Shown here: one piece after another, positions 51,132-63,075 of the stretch | Layout of the letters: every line of letters starts with the position of its first letter | Numbering within the stretch: position 1 is the stretch's first letter | NCBI GenBank assembly: GCA_963070105.1 | Contig: OY718806.1 | Coordinates: 6,469,865-6,533,864 of the forward strand | DNA length: 64,000 nucleotides | Direction: 5' to 3' | Origin: Litomosoides sigmodontis | Lineage: Eukaryota; Nematoda; Chromadorea; Rhabditida; Onchocercidae | The notes under the pieces: generated by a model | Databases searched by the model: none | What the model saw: only the letters and a program-made list of their open reading frames with translations | What the model was told of the DNA's origin: nothing | Position numbers and translations under genes: made by a program

Positions 51132-53506
51132 TTATACTTATCGTTCACTTAAAAAATTAATTGATAAAGTATAACAATATCCAAATTATTTTCATTTCTA
51201 GTTCTATCCAAAATTTTCTAGTTCTGTTCAACGACATAGATTTGTTATTTGAAGTTGAAATAGTGGTAGGGAAATATGTCACATGTTTTGTTTAGTCCTA
51301 ATTTCGCAACTATTCTATTAGTGGCAAGTGATAATTACAGTTTAATTTTTATTTACAGCCACTAATTTTAATTTTAAGAAATTTAGCAAAACAAGTACTG
51401 CCACCCATTTCTTCATAACACGCTCAATTACTCACAAGGCACTTCTCAACATCTCCTTTTCGATAAAACTTTATGATAACCACCATCACAACGCCCTGTT
51501 TCATCTGACTCCTTGTTAAAATCGTTGGCGAACGTAACATTACATTTTTCACTTCTTTGAACTTACCGAGAATCATGTCTTACCATGTTTCAAAAGAAGT
51601 TGAATCATCACCGTTTCAAGATACCTTAGAGAATTTTTTTTTATAAGTGCTAAACCTGGAGATAATCGTAATTGCTCAGCAACAAGTTAAATCCAGAGAA
51701 GCTAACAGCTAACAAAACAAAACTAGTTATGGTCATATTTTGCTTTTCCAAAAATTTAGCTTTTCAACTTTGTCACTCAACACATTTTAAACATCGAAAC
51801 AATGAACTTTAGTGCATAATTGCATTGATTTTGTTTTCATTTTAAATTACTCATAACACTCTCCTCCTTACAAAAAACAAAAATACATTTTATTAACAAC
51901 GCTTGAAAGATTTAAGTATCACAATCGATTCAGTTGGCAATATAGTCGATATCGAGAAGTCAATTGTAGTTGAACAATAAACTCGTTACTGTTTGTGAAT
52001 TAATTGAAGCTCAACGAAAGGATCAAAAGATGAAACATATGGCAGATTGAACGAGCTTTTCGCTTCAGGGATTAGTCGCCCAAATCCTAAAATAATGCTA
52101 ATTTTGTTCATAGCGGTGTCTCTATACTTACAACAAGAAGGAGCGGAGCGCTCCTTCTTGTGTTACTATGCACAATTCATTTATCTGGGGGTTTACAAAT
52201 ATAATTGAAATTGCTGTTTTTATAAATGAGAAAGATGAGATTTCAGTCTCGGTAAGGTGCATTTCAAGTGACTACCTTAGTGTGATTCGAAATATTGAAT
52301 CATATTTTAAATGATATTGAAAGCTTCTCGAAAAGCAGTGCTGAATTGGCGTTGATTTCAACGCGACAATAAAAGGATGACATTAATTAAAATTCTAATC
52401 AAGTAAGCTCAGAAATATCCCAAAATTCAAATTGGCCTGGCACTAATTTTTTATAAAGCAAATTTGAAATGAGTCAAAAGGAAATATAATTTGAGATAAT
52501 AATCAAGGAGATGGATTGTGTAGGAAGGAAATAATATAAAAGGAATGCGAAGAAGTGGCAGTGACCCGTTAAAGTTAATCTCATTTAGTGCTATAAAAGG
52601 ACATAGTGTTACCTTGATGTCTTCTCCCACATTATTATTGTATAGCATCGATATATAATTGGCACTCGTGAGATGTGTTTTCCTCACAGTGAATTATCTA
52701 TCTCATAATTAATCACAATTTGCTCTAAAGAAAAACAGAAATTTGCTATGTCTCTTAGAATTCAAATTTATTAAGTGAAAAAAATTATAATGAGATCAGC
52801 CACCTTCATATTATATCATGAAAGTAATACGTTACAATTAGACAGTACACAGCGACATCATATCTCTGAAATTCGTACCTAAACTGTCAATGGTATATTG
52901 AAGATGTACATGGTATATCTGAAGCTTCTTGAAGTCGTAAGGTTAATAAGTGCATGTGCGAAAATGACAATATCACACTTTAATCTATTATTCTAGGCAC
53001 TTGGTTAGGCACTTAGTAGTCAACGTGAGGTAACTTTTAAAGCACATTGTTTCTAATTTCTTGTTTTGCTTTAATGGGAAAAGTGATAATAAAGAATATG
53101 AGCTATTTATCAAGAAAAGCGACAATCGCAATTGTCAACAACTATCAAGATTTTTCGTTGCAATTTAGAATCAATAATTTTTTGACATAATTTCAAGTGG
53201 AATGAAGGTGCGCTTTTGCTCAGGCTTAGCTGCTTCAGAAAGAAAACTTGGTAAAAACTAAGCTTAATTATTTGTAATTGTTTTAATTATAAAAGAATAA
53301 AGCATGAATGAATAATGAAATTAGTCCTTTATGAAATAATTTGGATCCAAAACACAAATTCATTATTTAGTAAAACAACTGAACGAACTTCATGCATTCT
53401 TCCTTGCTCTAAATACATGATCACTTATCATTGTTCATTTTCTGCTTTTACCTTTAACACCAAAAGGAATTCTTTAAAATTCGCCATTTTACAAAACTTC
53501 TTGTAG
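51132..53506. other. Upstream region of the visible Pax-6 exons, no exon supported
   Basis: The first paired-domain exon begins mid-codon, so at least one upstream coding exon of the Pax-6 gene should exist here or further left. I could not identify it. The hairpin at 52133-52161 lies in this interval. Confidence 0.4.
52133..52161. repeat. Perfect 13-base-arm hairpin with 3-base loop
   Basis: ACAAGAAGGAGCG at 52133-52145 and its exact complement CGCTCCTTCTTGT at 52149-52161 flank GAG. The arms are GC-richer than the surroundings. No transcript is implied. Confidence 0.85.
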
Positions 53507-56500
53507 ATTCTGGACATACTGGTGTTAATCAACTCGGCGGAGTATTTGTCAATGGTCGACCATTACCTGATTCAACGCGTCAAAAAATCGTTGATTTGGC
53601 ACACCAAGGAGCTCGACCGTGCGATATTTCGAGGATCTTGCAAGTCTCCAACGGGTAGGAAGACCATTTTCCGTGTCTTTTAAAGTTCAATCTTATCAAA
53701 TAGAAGTAAGAAGATCACTGTCATGCGTCAAGAAATGTTCGTGAAAGTTTACGGTCCCTCGAAAATAAACGGAACATTCTTAGTTGCTTTATGGCATTGT
53801 AAGATACTTTACCATTCTTCTTAGTTCTATCTTATTGCAAGAAAAGTTTTACTGTTGAAATCGAATTTTAGAAGTAATTGTTAAGCGCTATAATGAAATA
53901 ATTTGCTAGGGGTAAAACAGAATTGATTTCATTCAAATTGATAAAACCACGTTCTTTCCTGAAATTCAGAGCTTAGAGCAAGTCTGCATCTTTAATAATG
54001 TAGAACTACTTTAGACTTACATGCTCTTGAAAGTTAAAATATATATATATTCTCAGTCTAACTTATTTCTAGAATTATTTATGCTGTGTTAATTAAGCAA
54101 AGTAGGCGTTTTTCCACCTTCAGACAACTCTGAAAATCAAATATTCTTTGCTCTGAATAGCTTTAACAAAGGCAGCCTTAGCCGAATGCTTCCAATCTAA
54201 ATTCAAATAATTTCTTAGTTGCGTATCGAAAATTCTATGCCGATATTACGAGTCGGGTACAATCAGGCCCCGAGCAATCGGCGGTTCGAAACCTCGTGTT
54301 GCAACGGTCAGTGTGTGTGATAAAATTGAAAGTTATAAACGCGAACAACCGTCTATTTTTGCTTGGGAAATACGGGATAAATTATTACACGAGAAGGTGT
54401 GTTCCCCCGACACGATACCTAGTGTAAGTTTTATTCCTTGAACTTTTTCAAATTTTTAAAAATTAAACTTTTACACTTCAAAAATACTTTGGCTTTGAAT
54501 TGAGAAAGCATGGAATTTCGTTGTTTTTACTGTTACAAATTCTTGCAGGCGATTAATCTAATTTATTTCATGAAATGTAATACTAACTTCTGAGGCACTC
54601 TATCTTGGATACGTATTGAATTACGCCTTCATCTTTTGTCTTATTAAAGAGCCTGCATTCAATTCAATTTTGCAAATTCATTTTCTTTTTACAAATGCTA
54701 GATTTAGTTCGCATGGTCAAATTAGTGCGGGGAGAAGATGCCGAAGGAAAAGCAAAGTATTTAATATTTCAACACAATTTGTAACTGGAAGATTAGTCGT
54801 TCGATAATCTTTTTAAAATATATCTCTTTGAAGAGTTTTTGAACATTTTGTACTCTTGCAATATAATTGTAAAACAAGTTTAAAATTGTCTAATGCTTTT
54901 AAATGGTAATGCCGAAAAAGTTGAAAAGTTGAGTGTTGCTGTGAAATCCAAAATTCTCGCTAATTTTTCACTGGACCATAAAATTTATCATGTGAACTAA
55001 TTTGTCAAGAAATAAACAAAAGTACGGCAATTGAAAGATAAGTGCATTTTTTTTCATTTTGAGAAGGTAGCGTACCGAATATTCGTAGAAGCTATCGAAT
55101 TTCTTAATGTGATCACTTAGCAAACAGTACTGAATAGTCGACCAACCTAAATTTAAATAGTAAAACTTACAGCTAGCATTTTGGTAAAAAGAAAAGAAAA
55201 AGGACAGCATGAATTCTGAGAGTCTTTCATAGCTGCAATGCTTGCTGTAAAAGTTTCAATTTTCATTCATCCTTTTTTTTACCTTTTAATCTGTCAAAAA
55301 TTTAAATCAACAGTTTATGACTAGCGAAGCATTTATTTAGAAAGTACAAAGTTATGGTAAAAAGAAAACTTTTCCAGAAAGCTACGGAAAACATTTTAGT
55401 CGCAATGGGTACTTTTGTTTATTCAGTGCTTAGGAATGGATCACATTAGCTGTTCATTGATTTTAACTACTTTCAATTTGATGGTCAGTTACTTTAGGTT
55501 TACTTAGAGACGGGGAAAGTTGCTGTTGAAGCGAAGTAACTGTATTAACAGGATTTTCCTTCATTAATGTTACATTGACTTAATCATTTTGCACTAATTA
55601 TTTGCTTTATCATGAAAACTAAAAAGATTATGCGTAATGGTGAGCAAAAATGGAATTTTGTGATTGAAAGACAACTTTTTCACTTTAAATGGAAGAATTA
55701 AAATGTGAAAGATTGCTTTCTGAAACTGTTAAATAATACTTGCCAAACAACTATAAAGTATTGTGCTGATCTCAGCACTTTTTGTCTTCATTTATGAAGT
55801 GCTTCAACAGAAGCATTTCAATGGATTAGTTGGCGTCCGACAAATTAATCAGATACCATTTTCATCATCAGGTGGTTTAAGGTCCTTTACATGCTCGCTT
55901 CACTTTTCACAAAATTTTCGATACCGAATTTTTGAAATTCCTAGCACATAAATCAGTGACTGAAGTTTTTTTTGTGAACAGAAGACATCAACAATTGAAA
56001 AGAATTTTAAAACCACTTGTTTAAAACCGGTATATAAAATGAATGAAAACTGTTAGGATAGAGTATTCATACTCTTGATAAAATTCCATCCCAAAATAGA
56101 TACCGACATTAAGTTCAAAGGCTACAACAACTTTCCTTCTTTTCTCTTTTCCTCTTTTGTTTATTCTCTTTTTTTTCTGCCTCTTTTTCTCGCATTACCA
56201 GTCAGTCTAAATAGCGATAAAACATGAAAAGTGAAATTAAAATGTACGTGAAGCCCGAAATCTCACTACCAGCTCATTAGCAATGTTGCAGTTGCTATTG
56301 CTATCATCGTCAGAAGAAATAGCACAGCACTCCAAGTAAAACCAAATTCCAACAAGTTTTTGTATTGTAAATGGGTACTTGTCAATTTGCATGGTTTACG
56401 CTTATCTTTTTTCCTTAAAAACGGACGTTAGAAAACAACGAATTTTCCGGGGACTTCTAAATCTGTCAGTTGTTAGTTCATTGAGAATGTGAAGTTGAGT

Positions 56501-57601
56501 TGATTCGCCTGACTTCATTACACTTTTTGGTTGACAACAATAACAGTTTGAGAGCGAAGAAAATGTATTCGACTTTCTCTCAACTGCTAAAGATTTATTC
56601 TTGCAGAGAAATGCGAAAAGGATTATTCGTGCTAACTTTGGCTAAACTGAACTTATTTAAAAATTCGCAGCTTCCAGGAGGAGCAGCTACTAAATTGATG
56701 GGATGCAAACCTACGTCATTCTCTCCTCAGTTGCTTGTCGAAGTTTGAGTAGGACGATCGTGCAATGGAGTAACTACTCCAACGCGCAATCAGTCATAAA
56801 CTAGATCCCTACTGCATTTACTATGCGCCCAATCAGGAATAGAAATATGCAGATGGGGGAAAAAGGAGCTAAAATAAGGGTAGTTGCGTGCGTGTGCTTG
56901 TGTGTATTCGGAAAGTGGTGACCTCGTTGGTGAGGATGACGCTCAGGCTTCACTTTATTTTTTGCTGATTAACATAAGATAAGTTTAGCAGGAGTAGTTC
57001 ACTTTGAGTCCCACTCTAGTTGATGGGAAGAATCTTTCAATTGTGATTTCCTGTCATGATAATACCATCGTTATGTAACGCTACATTTTGCGACTAATTC
57101 AATAACTAGTTAACACCTTAAAGCTTCTCTTCTAATAATTAATTCACTTGTGATTATAAAAATGATCAGTAAGCTGCTTCTAAACGTTGCCCTTCAAAAG
57201 CTCTGCTGTTAAAGTTTTTCAGAACGATCAATTGTTGCATCTTTCTAGTCTCAAAGATAGAATACAACGTGATCACAAGTCACCACCAAGATGCGTGTCA
57301 AATGAAGTTCCACGTGAAAAACAAGTGATAGAAATGGCGTGAGTCAGAAATGGCGCTTTATGGGTTGATACACATTCTCACCATGCAGTCCCGTTTTCAG
57401 GTATCGTCGATCAACAGAGTGCTGCGAAATTTAGCTGCAAAAAAGGAGCAGCAAGCGATGCAAAATGACTTCTACGATCGAGCACTGCGATATTCCTCCA
57501 CTCAGTGGTACAATCAATGGCCAATGGGTGTTCCTGGCGCAGTTGGTTTAGCTCAGTTACCACCGCTAGCACAAGCTAATCATATTGACAAGAAAGACTC
57601 C
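53507..57601 (+). CDS. vab-3: Pax-6/VAB-3 paired-domain transcription factor, three exons encoding the full paired domain (partial)
   Basis: Nuclear DNA-binding regulator; the Pax-6/VAB-3 family patterns head, eye and sensory tissue in animals. Exons 53507-53654, 54219-54423 and 57401-57601 join in phase (2, 0). Exon 1 reads [20 protein letters not shown], through [20 protein letters not shown] to the end of the PAI helix-turn-helix. Exon 2 runs from [16 protein letters not shown] and [18 protein letters not shown] into the RED subdomain ([20 protein letters not shown]). Exon 3 finishes it ([18 protein letters not shown]) and enters a Trp/Pro-rich linker ([19 protein letters not shown]). Cysteine-containing CVSKILC and [12 protein letters not shown] match the nematode VAB-3 form rather than vertebrate PAX6, as far as I recall. 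The first exon enters at phase 1, so an upstream exon is missing. Exon 3 leaves at phase 1 (GTAAGC donor). No homeodomain exon was found before 64000. Confidence 0.93.
57350..57400 (+). other. vab-3: Possible alternative start reading into Pax-6 exon 3
   Basis: An ATG at 57350 begins a frame ([17 protein letters not shown]) that runs without a stop straight through the acceptor of the 57401 exon and stays in its frame. An internal promoter here would give a protein lacking the PAI half and most of the RED half of the paired domain. The C. elegans gene is known to use internal promoters for shorter products, but this particular start is only an inference. Confidence 0.25.
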
Positions 57602-59499
57602 GGTAAGCTTGTTTCATGCAGTAACTTTCCTATCCACAAACAAAACAAAAGAGGCTCATTACCTTAACCGAACAACAGATCACATGTTTAACTGTGAAGC
57701 TTGAAAGGTTTCTTCCAGTCACTAATTAACAATCTCCGATCACGACAAGTGATGCTTTCCAACTAAACTTCCCATCGGAAAATACCGCTTCTTGCGCTGG
57801 CGGTTTCATTTTTGTTTTTTTTTTGTTCCTCACATTTCATCACATAATAGTTCATAAATTTCTCTCTTGTTGACGAAAATTTGTTACATCAGTGAACTGG
57901 AAGCAAATTGGTTTCAGAATATGTAGGCATGCATGTATGTTGCGTGTGCGGAGTGTGCGTGTGTGTGTGTGTGTCTGTGTATGTACGCAGTAGTATCAGT
58001 GATGCCCGACAGCGCCTGACATATGTCATTCCTAATTAATGTCCATTCTAAACAATTAAAGTTTACTACTTTTTTTTGAGTTCAATCAGCAACAAGAAAA
58101 AGCGGCCAAAAGTGACATTACATTCCTTCACAATTAAAACAAGCGGAACTTTTTGTCTAGCAAATAGCAGTTGCGGTTTTTTCAACTAACGTAGGTACCG
58201 TATACGTCCACGTATCATGTCGTTCCTAGGACATTTAGAATTAGGCCCTTTTTTTATTAGAAAAAAACAATTGGTAAACCTCGATGAAGAAAAATCGTTG
58301 AAAATTGCACGGAATTTTAAACGATAGAAGAGTGCTCATCAACAATGTTGACAATCGTTTGATGGCAGAGGATGCAGGTGTATTTCGTCTCAGAAATATA
58401 TTTCATCTCACATATTGCTTCGGTGTCTCACACATTTCTAAACCAGTGAGGCTATTTTTTCTTATTTTTTACGCTCATAGACCATATTGGATAGAGAAAG
58501 CAGCCAGTAAATTAAGTTAAGAAATTATCTTGAAGCATAACTCTCAATTGCTGTTCTGTGGATTATGATCATTTTTTTTTTGAAATGCCTAAAGAAAATA
58601 AACCATTATTTGAGAAGAAATTATTTTTGATAAATGAGAATAAAGCTTATTTGCTGTGAGGATAGTCGTCGAACCTATTCCAGGTGAATAATCTTAGTTG
58701 CCAATAGCTGGTTTCTAAGACGATCGAAACTCGTATCAGTAATCCCCATTACTTTGCTTGTATTAATACACTATTTTATTCACCGGATAATTAAGTGTAT
58801 TTTAATTAGCACTTTGATTCTTTTTAATTTAGAGTAGCTGTAAAGATTCAATATAAACTCGCAACAAGTATTTTAATACATTTGTAACGCTGACAAGATG
58901 CGTCCAATATTTGCACTCTTGCCATACTTGCATACCTACAAAATTGTAGGTGAAGTTAAGTTCCAATTTCAATAAAAATATTTTTGGAGCATTTTTGTGA
59001 TGACGAAGAGACGTCGAAAACAAACCACAAAGCAGCAGTTAGGGTTTTGAGGACGTGAAGTGCAATCTTTTGACATAGATTGTTGATGACATTTCAATGC
59101 TTTGCTGTCAGTTTGAATTTCTGAATTTACCGAAGGACTTTTGAAGCTTTTGCCAAAAATTTGAATTACTGAGCAATATTTATCCTCGAAATTTCACCAG
59201 TGTAAAATATGTTTCCTGAGAAAAGTCAATAAAAACTTCAATGTCTTTTTTTTGATATCTTGTCTAGAGTCACGGAAACATCTGGAATTTCATCACAATC
59301 CAATGTATGTATTACTAATTCAAGAATATTTTAATTAAATTTAAAATATAATGTTGGATGTTATTTGCGTTCTGAAGTAAAATATACTAAAAATAAATTA
59401 CAACTGATAGGTATTCCTCTACTAATAGATAAATTTCTTTCGACTGACTAAAAATTCTAAAATATATCCGGAAAAGTTGGAAAAGAGCTCAAAAATTCC
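57602..59499. other. Probable intron of the Pax-6 gene, nothing else supported
   Basis: AT-rich sequence after the exon-3 donor, with a short GT repeat near 57959-57974. No homeodomain-like frame was found. Confidence 0.5.
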
Positions 59500-60167
59500 T
59501 TATTTTAGGTAAGATTCGGCGAGTTTTTCGCCATCGTCACCTTTGATTGCAATTTCTGTGGAATGTTTGAATGCTTTTTTTGCAAAAAAGTCAAGTTAAA
59601 TCATTACAGCGTCATTTTTTTTTCTGGAAACCACTAGGAAGAGAAGCTTTCGAAAGACGTCGGTCATTTTCGATAGAAACGCTGTGAATTGAAATCTGTC
59701 CACTACTGCTTTTTCCTCTTTAACGATAGTTACATTTGGATTTAGCAAGAAAGGAAGACCGCTGATAGCGTTGGATGGTATAGTGACCTTAGTGGAATCT
59801 CCTGGTTGACAGCTCCATCAAATCCCACATGCAGTGATTTGGCATCAGATAAGACGGCATCGAACAACGTGAACAGTTGTGATCCATCACTATTGAATTT
59901 CCTAGTTCCGCCTCCAATTTTTTCCATAAAAAAAATTGAAAAGCATTTCTCCGCAACTTCATATGCACCTTTACGGCACATCGCTCCTTTTCGATATCCA
60001 TTTATATCAAATTGCTTTAATTGGAATTGAAATATTTCACAGACGAAATAGTAAAGACGGAAGTGGAAGTGAAAAAAAAATGTGTTGTAATCATTCTCTG
60101 CTAGAACATTCACTCTGTTCAAGCTAATTTTGCAGAAAAATTTCATCCAATAATATACTTCCTCCAC
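59500..60167 (-). pseudogene. Antisense coding-like stretch with a frame switch, family unknown
   Basis: Within the probable Pax-6 intron the minus strand reads as protein from about 60010 to 59780: GYRKGAMCRKGAYEVAEKCF, then FNSDGSQLFTLFDAVLSDAK and VGFDGAVNQEIPL. A second frame continues at about 59760-59635 with GLPFLLNPNVTIVKEEKAVV and RFQFTAFLSKMTDVFRK. The two would join exactly if the 26 bases 59787-59762 (starting GTCACT and ending CAG) were absent. Those bases have intron-like ends but are too short for a normal intron. A last piece near 59560-59510 reads KGDDGEKLAESYLK before a stop. It may be a pseudogene or a small nested gene. A rival frame is open over 59789-60001. Confidence 0.35.
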
Positions 60168-60520
60168 TAACTGTGTTATTCATCTTGAATATACACCTTT
60201 TTGCTTGCTTTCGGATTTCATTCACGGAATTTCAAGCACCAATTAACCAATATGAATTCAGTTTTTGAGAACTTACTTTCCACCACCGTTCCAACAGTAA
60301 GACGTTAAAGAGAAGAAGCAGAAGCTAAATGGAAGTAAAGCCTAAAGCCAACTTTGCCTTCACCACATCTTCCAGTAATGGCGCGAGAGCTGACAGGATG
60401 TCAAGTGGAAGAAATGTTCGGTGGGTCATGTGCATGCAGTCATAAAAGAACGCGTGTTTCTTCGCACATGTGCACAAGTTCGCAGTGTGCGTGTGCGTGT
60501 GCATGTGTCTGTATATATAC

Positions 60521-60523
<3 letters not shown>
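60168..60523. other. No gene supported
   Basis: Ordinary AT-rich sequence leading into the TG repeat. Confidence 0.4.

Positions 60524-60615
<92 letters not shown>
60524..60615. repeat. (TG)n microsatellite, about 46 units
   Basis: Uninterrupted TG repeat, preceded by a TATATACATA stretch. Cys/Val and Thr/His open frames across it are artefacts of the repeat. Confidence 0.97.
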
Positions 60616-60618
<3 letters not shown>

Positions 60619-60683
60619 CAGTGTTGTCACTCTAGATGATGGAAACTTGTTTACTTTCTTGTTCTAATATTTCTTAAATTTGA

Positions 60684-60717
60684 TCAGCATAAAATGCGCG
60701 TCTGCATTTTATGCTGA
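60684..60717. repeat. Perfect 14-base-arm hairpin with 6-base loop
   Basis: TCAGCATAAAATGC at 60684-60697 and its exact reverse complement GCATTTTATGCTGA at 60704-60717 flank GCGTCT. It lies about 70 bases after the TG array. Confidence 0.85.
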
Positions 60718-61756
60718 CTTATAATTTCCCCCTTTAATTGAATATTTGTACTATTTCCTTCTTTCCATAAAACAACCTTTGTTTTGCGTTATGAGAGTTG
60801 CTGGCCCATACCTTGGAAACAATGTTGAAGATGGCGGAATACTATAATCTAAAGAAAACAGTAAGCAGCGCACTCCAGATTGACACACAAATCAATTCAA
60901 ATTTGTCCATTTGAAGGAATTCATCAATGCTCAATGAACTCTTTGCAATCCGTGTAATTTAAGTTTAATTTTCCTAGTAAATTCCAGTTCAATATCACTC
61001 TGTATTAAATGTCGGAAATTTTCCGAAAGAAATTTCAAGAGGTGATAAAAGTAGAAGATGAAGGATCATTCAAGTGTTTCACAGTTTCATTTTATTAGCA
61101 TATTCAACTTACCGCACTTTAAAATAGCCTTTTCAATTCATTTGTATAAGCTGTTGTTGTAATATACCTATCCATCGGGACAGCTCGACAGGATTGTGGC
61201 AAGACGACTTCGTTAATACGATTGCAAATGAGCGATAATTGAACAATTTGGACTTTTAAATCAGGTTTGAGGAACGCTTCAGCAAACAGGATCTACATTT
61301 TAAAATATACTTAAAGACATCAAAAATTTTGTTATCAATATGATCCTTTTGTGGACGTTCTGTCCCCTGCCACTATAAGATGGCTCAGCTAGTCGCTATC
61401 AGGTAGGCCAAACAGGAAAGGTTCTGTGGAAGTGGAATGCAGAATAATGCATTTGAATGACGTGCTTCTGGACTGAATATGAGAGAGGCTTGGTCACTTT
61501 AGATGACACAACTTCCGGGATCATTTCAAGTCTAAGGAACACACGAAATGACATTAAGAGATGGAAGGCATCATAAATTTGAAGTTAAATTTAATTGTTT
61601 TTGCGAAATTTGCTTTCATGCTAAAAGAAGGAAGAGGGACGTGCCCATTAAACGATTTTTATTAGTAGGTATGCGAAAATAGGGAGAAGAAGAGGGGGGA
61701 AGATGAGGAAAGAAAAGAAAGGTTAAAATGGATGCATGCGTATACACCCGCACCGA

Positions 61757-61788
<32 letters not shown>

Positions 61789-62840
61789 CACTTTAAAACC
61801 AGACGTGGAATTTATTGTAGCAAATTGTTCTTTTAAAGTAACGGCAATAAGTGGACTCTGCGGTTGAGTGGGATCCGCGCGCATTTAGAATATTATGATA
61901 GATGGATACCTTATAATTCATTCTCGGCATTAACACCTAACTATCAGCAAAATTTCGGAGAAGCATGGGAGAGAAAAAGCGGAGTAAATTTAGAAAACGC
62001 AATCGATAGATATTTGAAATAGTATACACCTACAACAGCTACAGCAGAATGTAGGCAAATGAGGGAAGGGAAGTCGAGTAAGGAAGGCCACGTATGATGA
62101 CGATATGAACTTTCGTTAAAATCACCCACTAAAAGATATTTGTTCCTGCTCACCTATTACAGTTAAAGCTCAGGTGCAAGCTGCAGGGCAGTAGTTCTAC
62201 ATTTCAGGTATTTCAGTCAAGGAATAGGTGTGCATGTACCCGACAGACATCGATAGCTAAGCAACAACGTTTAGATACCTTCCAAATAAGATGTACAGGC
62301 TCTTACGAAGACACTTCTTTCCAATCAAACTTAACGGATAAGAAGTGGAGTGGGAGCAGAAGTGTTGTCATACTGCGGACGGAGACTGCTCACCAACAGA
62401 CAGATAACTTTTCGCACATGTAGCCCTACGGCTTGCTAGTTACCAACGTCAACACTTCTTCCATATTGGAGATGCAAAGGGTTCACGTCGGAGGAGTACC
62501 GTTATCTGCACCGCACACGGTGAGCTCTTACAGATTAAAAGCAGCGCAGAAGACGATCGCCATAGGCGATGTAGTCACTAAGTCTACCAGTGAGTTATTC
62601 AATCGGTTAGTCAGTCATTCAGTCAGTCACTTTCTCTCACCAAGGCAATCCATCATTGTCTGTATGGCGGCGCGCCTCGTATCGTATCCATCGACCGAGA
62701 AAAGTGTATGTTGGCAAACTACCGTATCCTCCGCGGAGTCCCCGATACCTGCAGCCGGAAATTATTTTTGGTTGCTTTACACGTCTCATGCGTTCTCTCG
62801 CCTCCTTTTCCCGTGCCTTTCGTCTTTTTTAGAAGAGTGA
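60718..62840. other. Mostly non-coding; GC-richer from 62300
   Basis: Holds a short (AC)14 repeat at 61761-61788. From about 62300 to 62840 base composition is nearer even, and a 135-codon plus frame (62433-62840, no ATG at its start) is open, with a GTGAGC donor at about 62520. Family unknown and coding status doubtful. Confidence 0.3.
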
Positions 62841-62842
62841 AG

Positions 62843-63075
62843 TCAGATGATATTTTCAAGAGACACTTTCAGTAATTCATTGTGATATTTCTCTTCTATT
62901 CCATTACCTGTTTTGCTGCTCGCAATACGACCGCTACTACCAAACTTACCTCTCTGGAACCTATACTGCTTCTGCGGCAGGCCTGGACTCCATTTGCCTA
63001 TTAAAGACCCCATTACCAGCTGCTCAGTATCTGGGTCTGGCTCCCAGACGGTACTCAACCACCACTTTCACACAC
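62843..63075 (-). CDS. Possible exon, open on both strands, protein unknown
   Basis: The minus frame reads LSTVWEPDPDTEQLVMGSLI then GKWSPGLPQKQYRFQRG and meets a consensus donor (GAG|GTAAGT, near 62950). The plus strand is also open: one frame gives a Tyr-rich peptide (SQYDRYYQTYLSGTYTASAA) and meets a GTGAGT donor at 63092. If the plus reading were right it could belong to the Pax-6 linker, since phase 1 is available from the CTTTCAG acceptor near 62870. The strand cannot be decided from sequence alone; I lean slightly to minus because of its donor. Confidence 0.28.

Noticed and set aside
60325..60639. Open frames of repeated Thr-His or Cys-Val
   Set aside because: They are translations of the TG/CA microsatellite; the same holds at 43870-44111.
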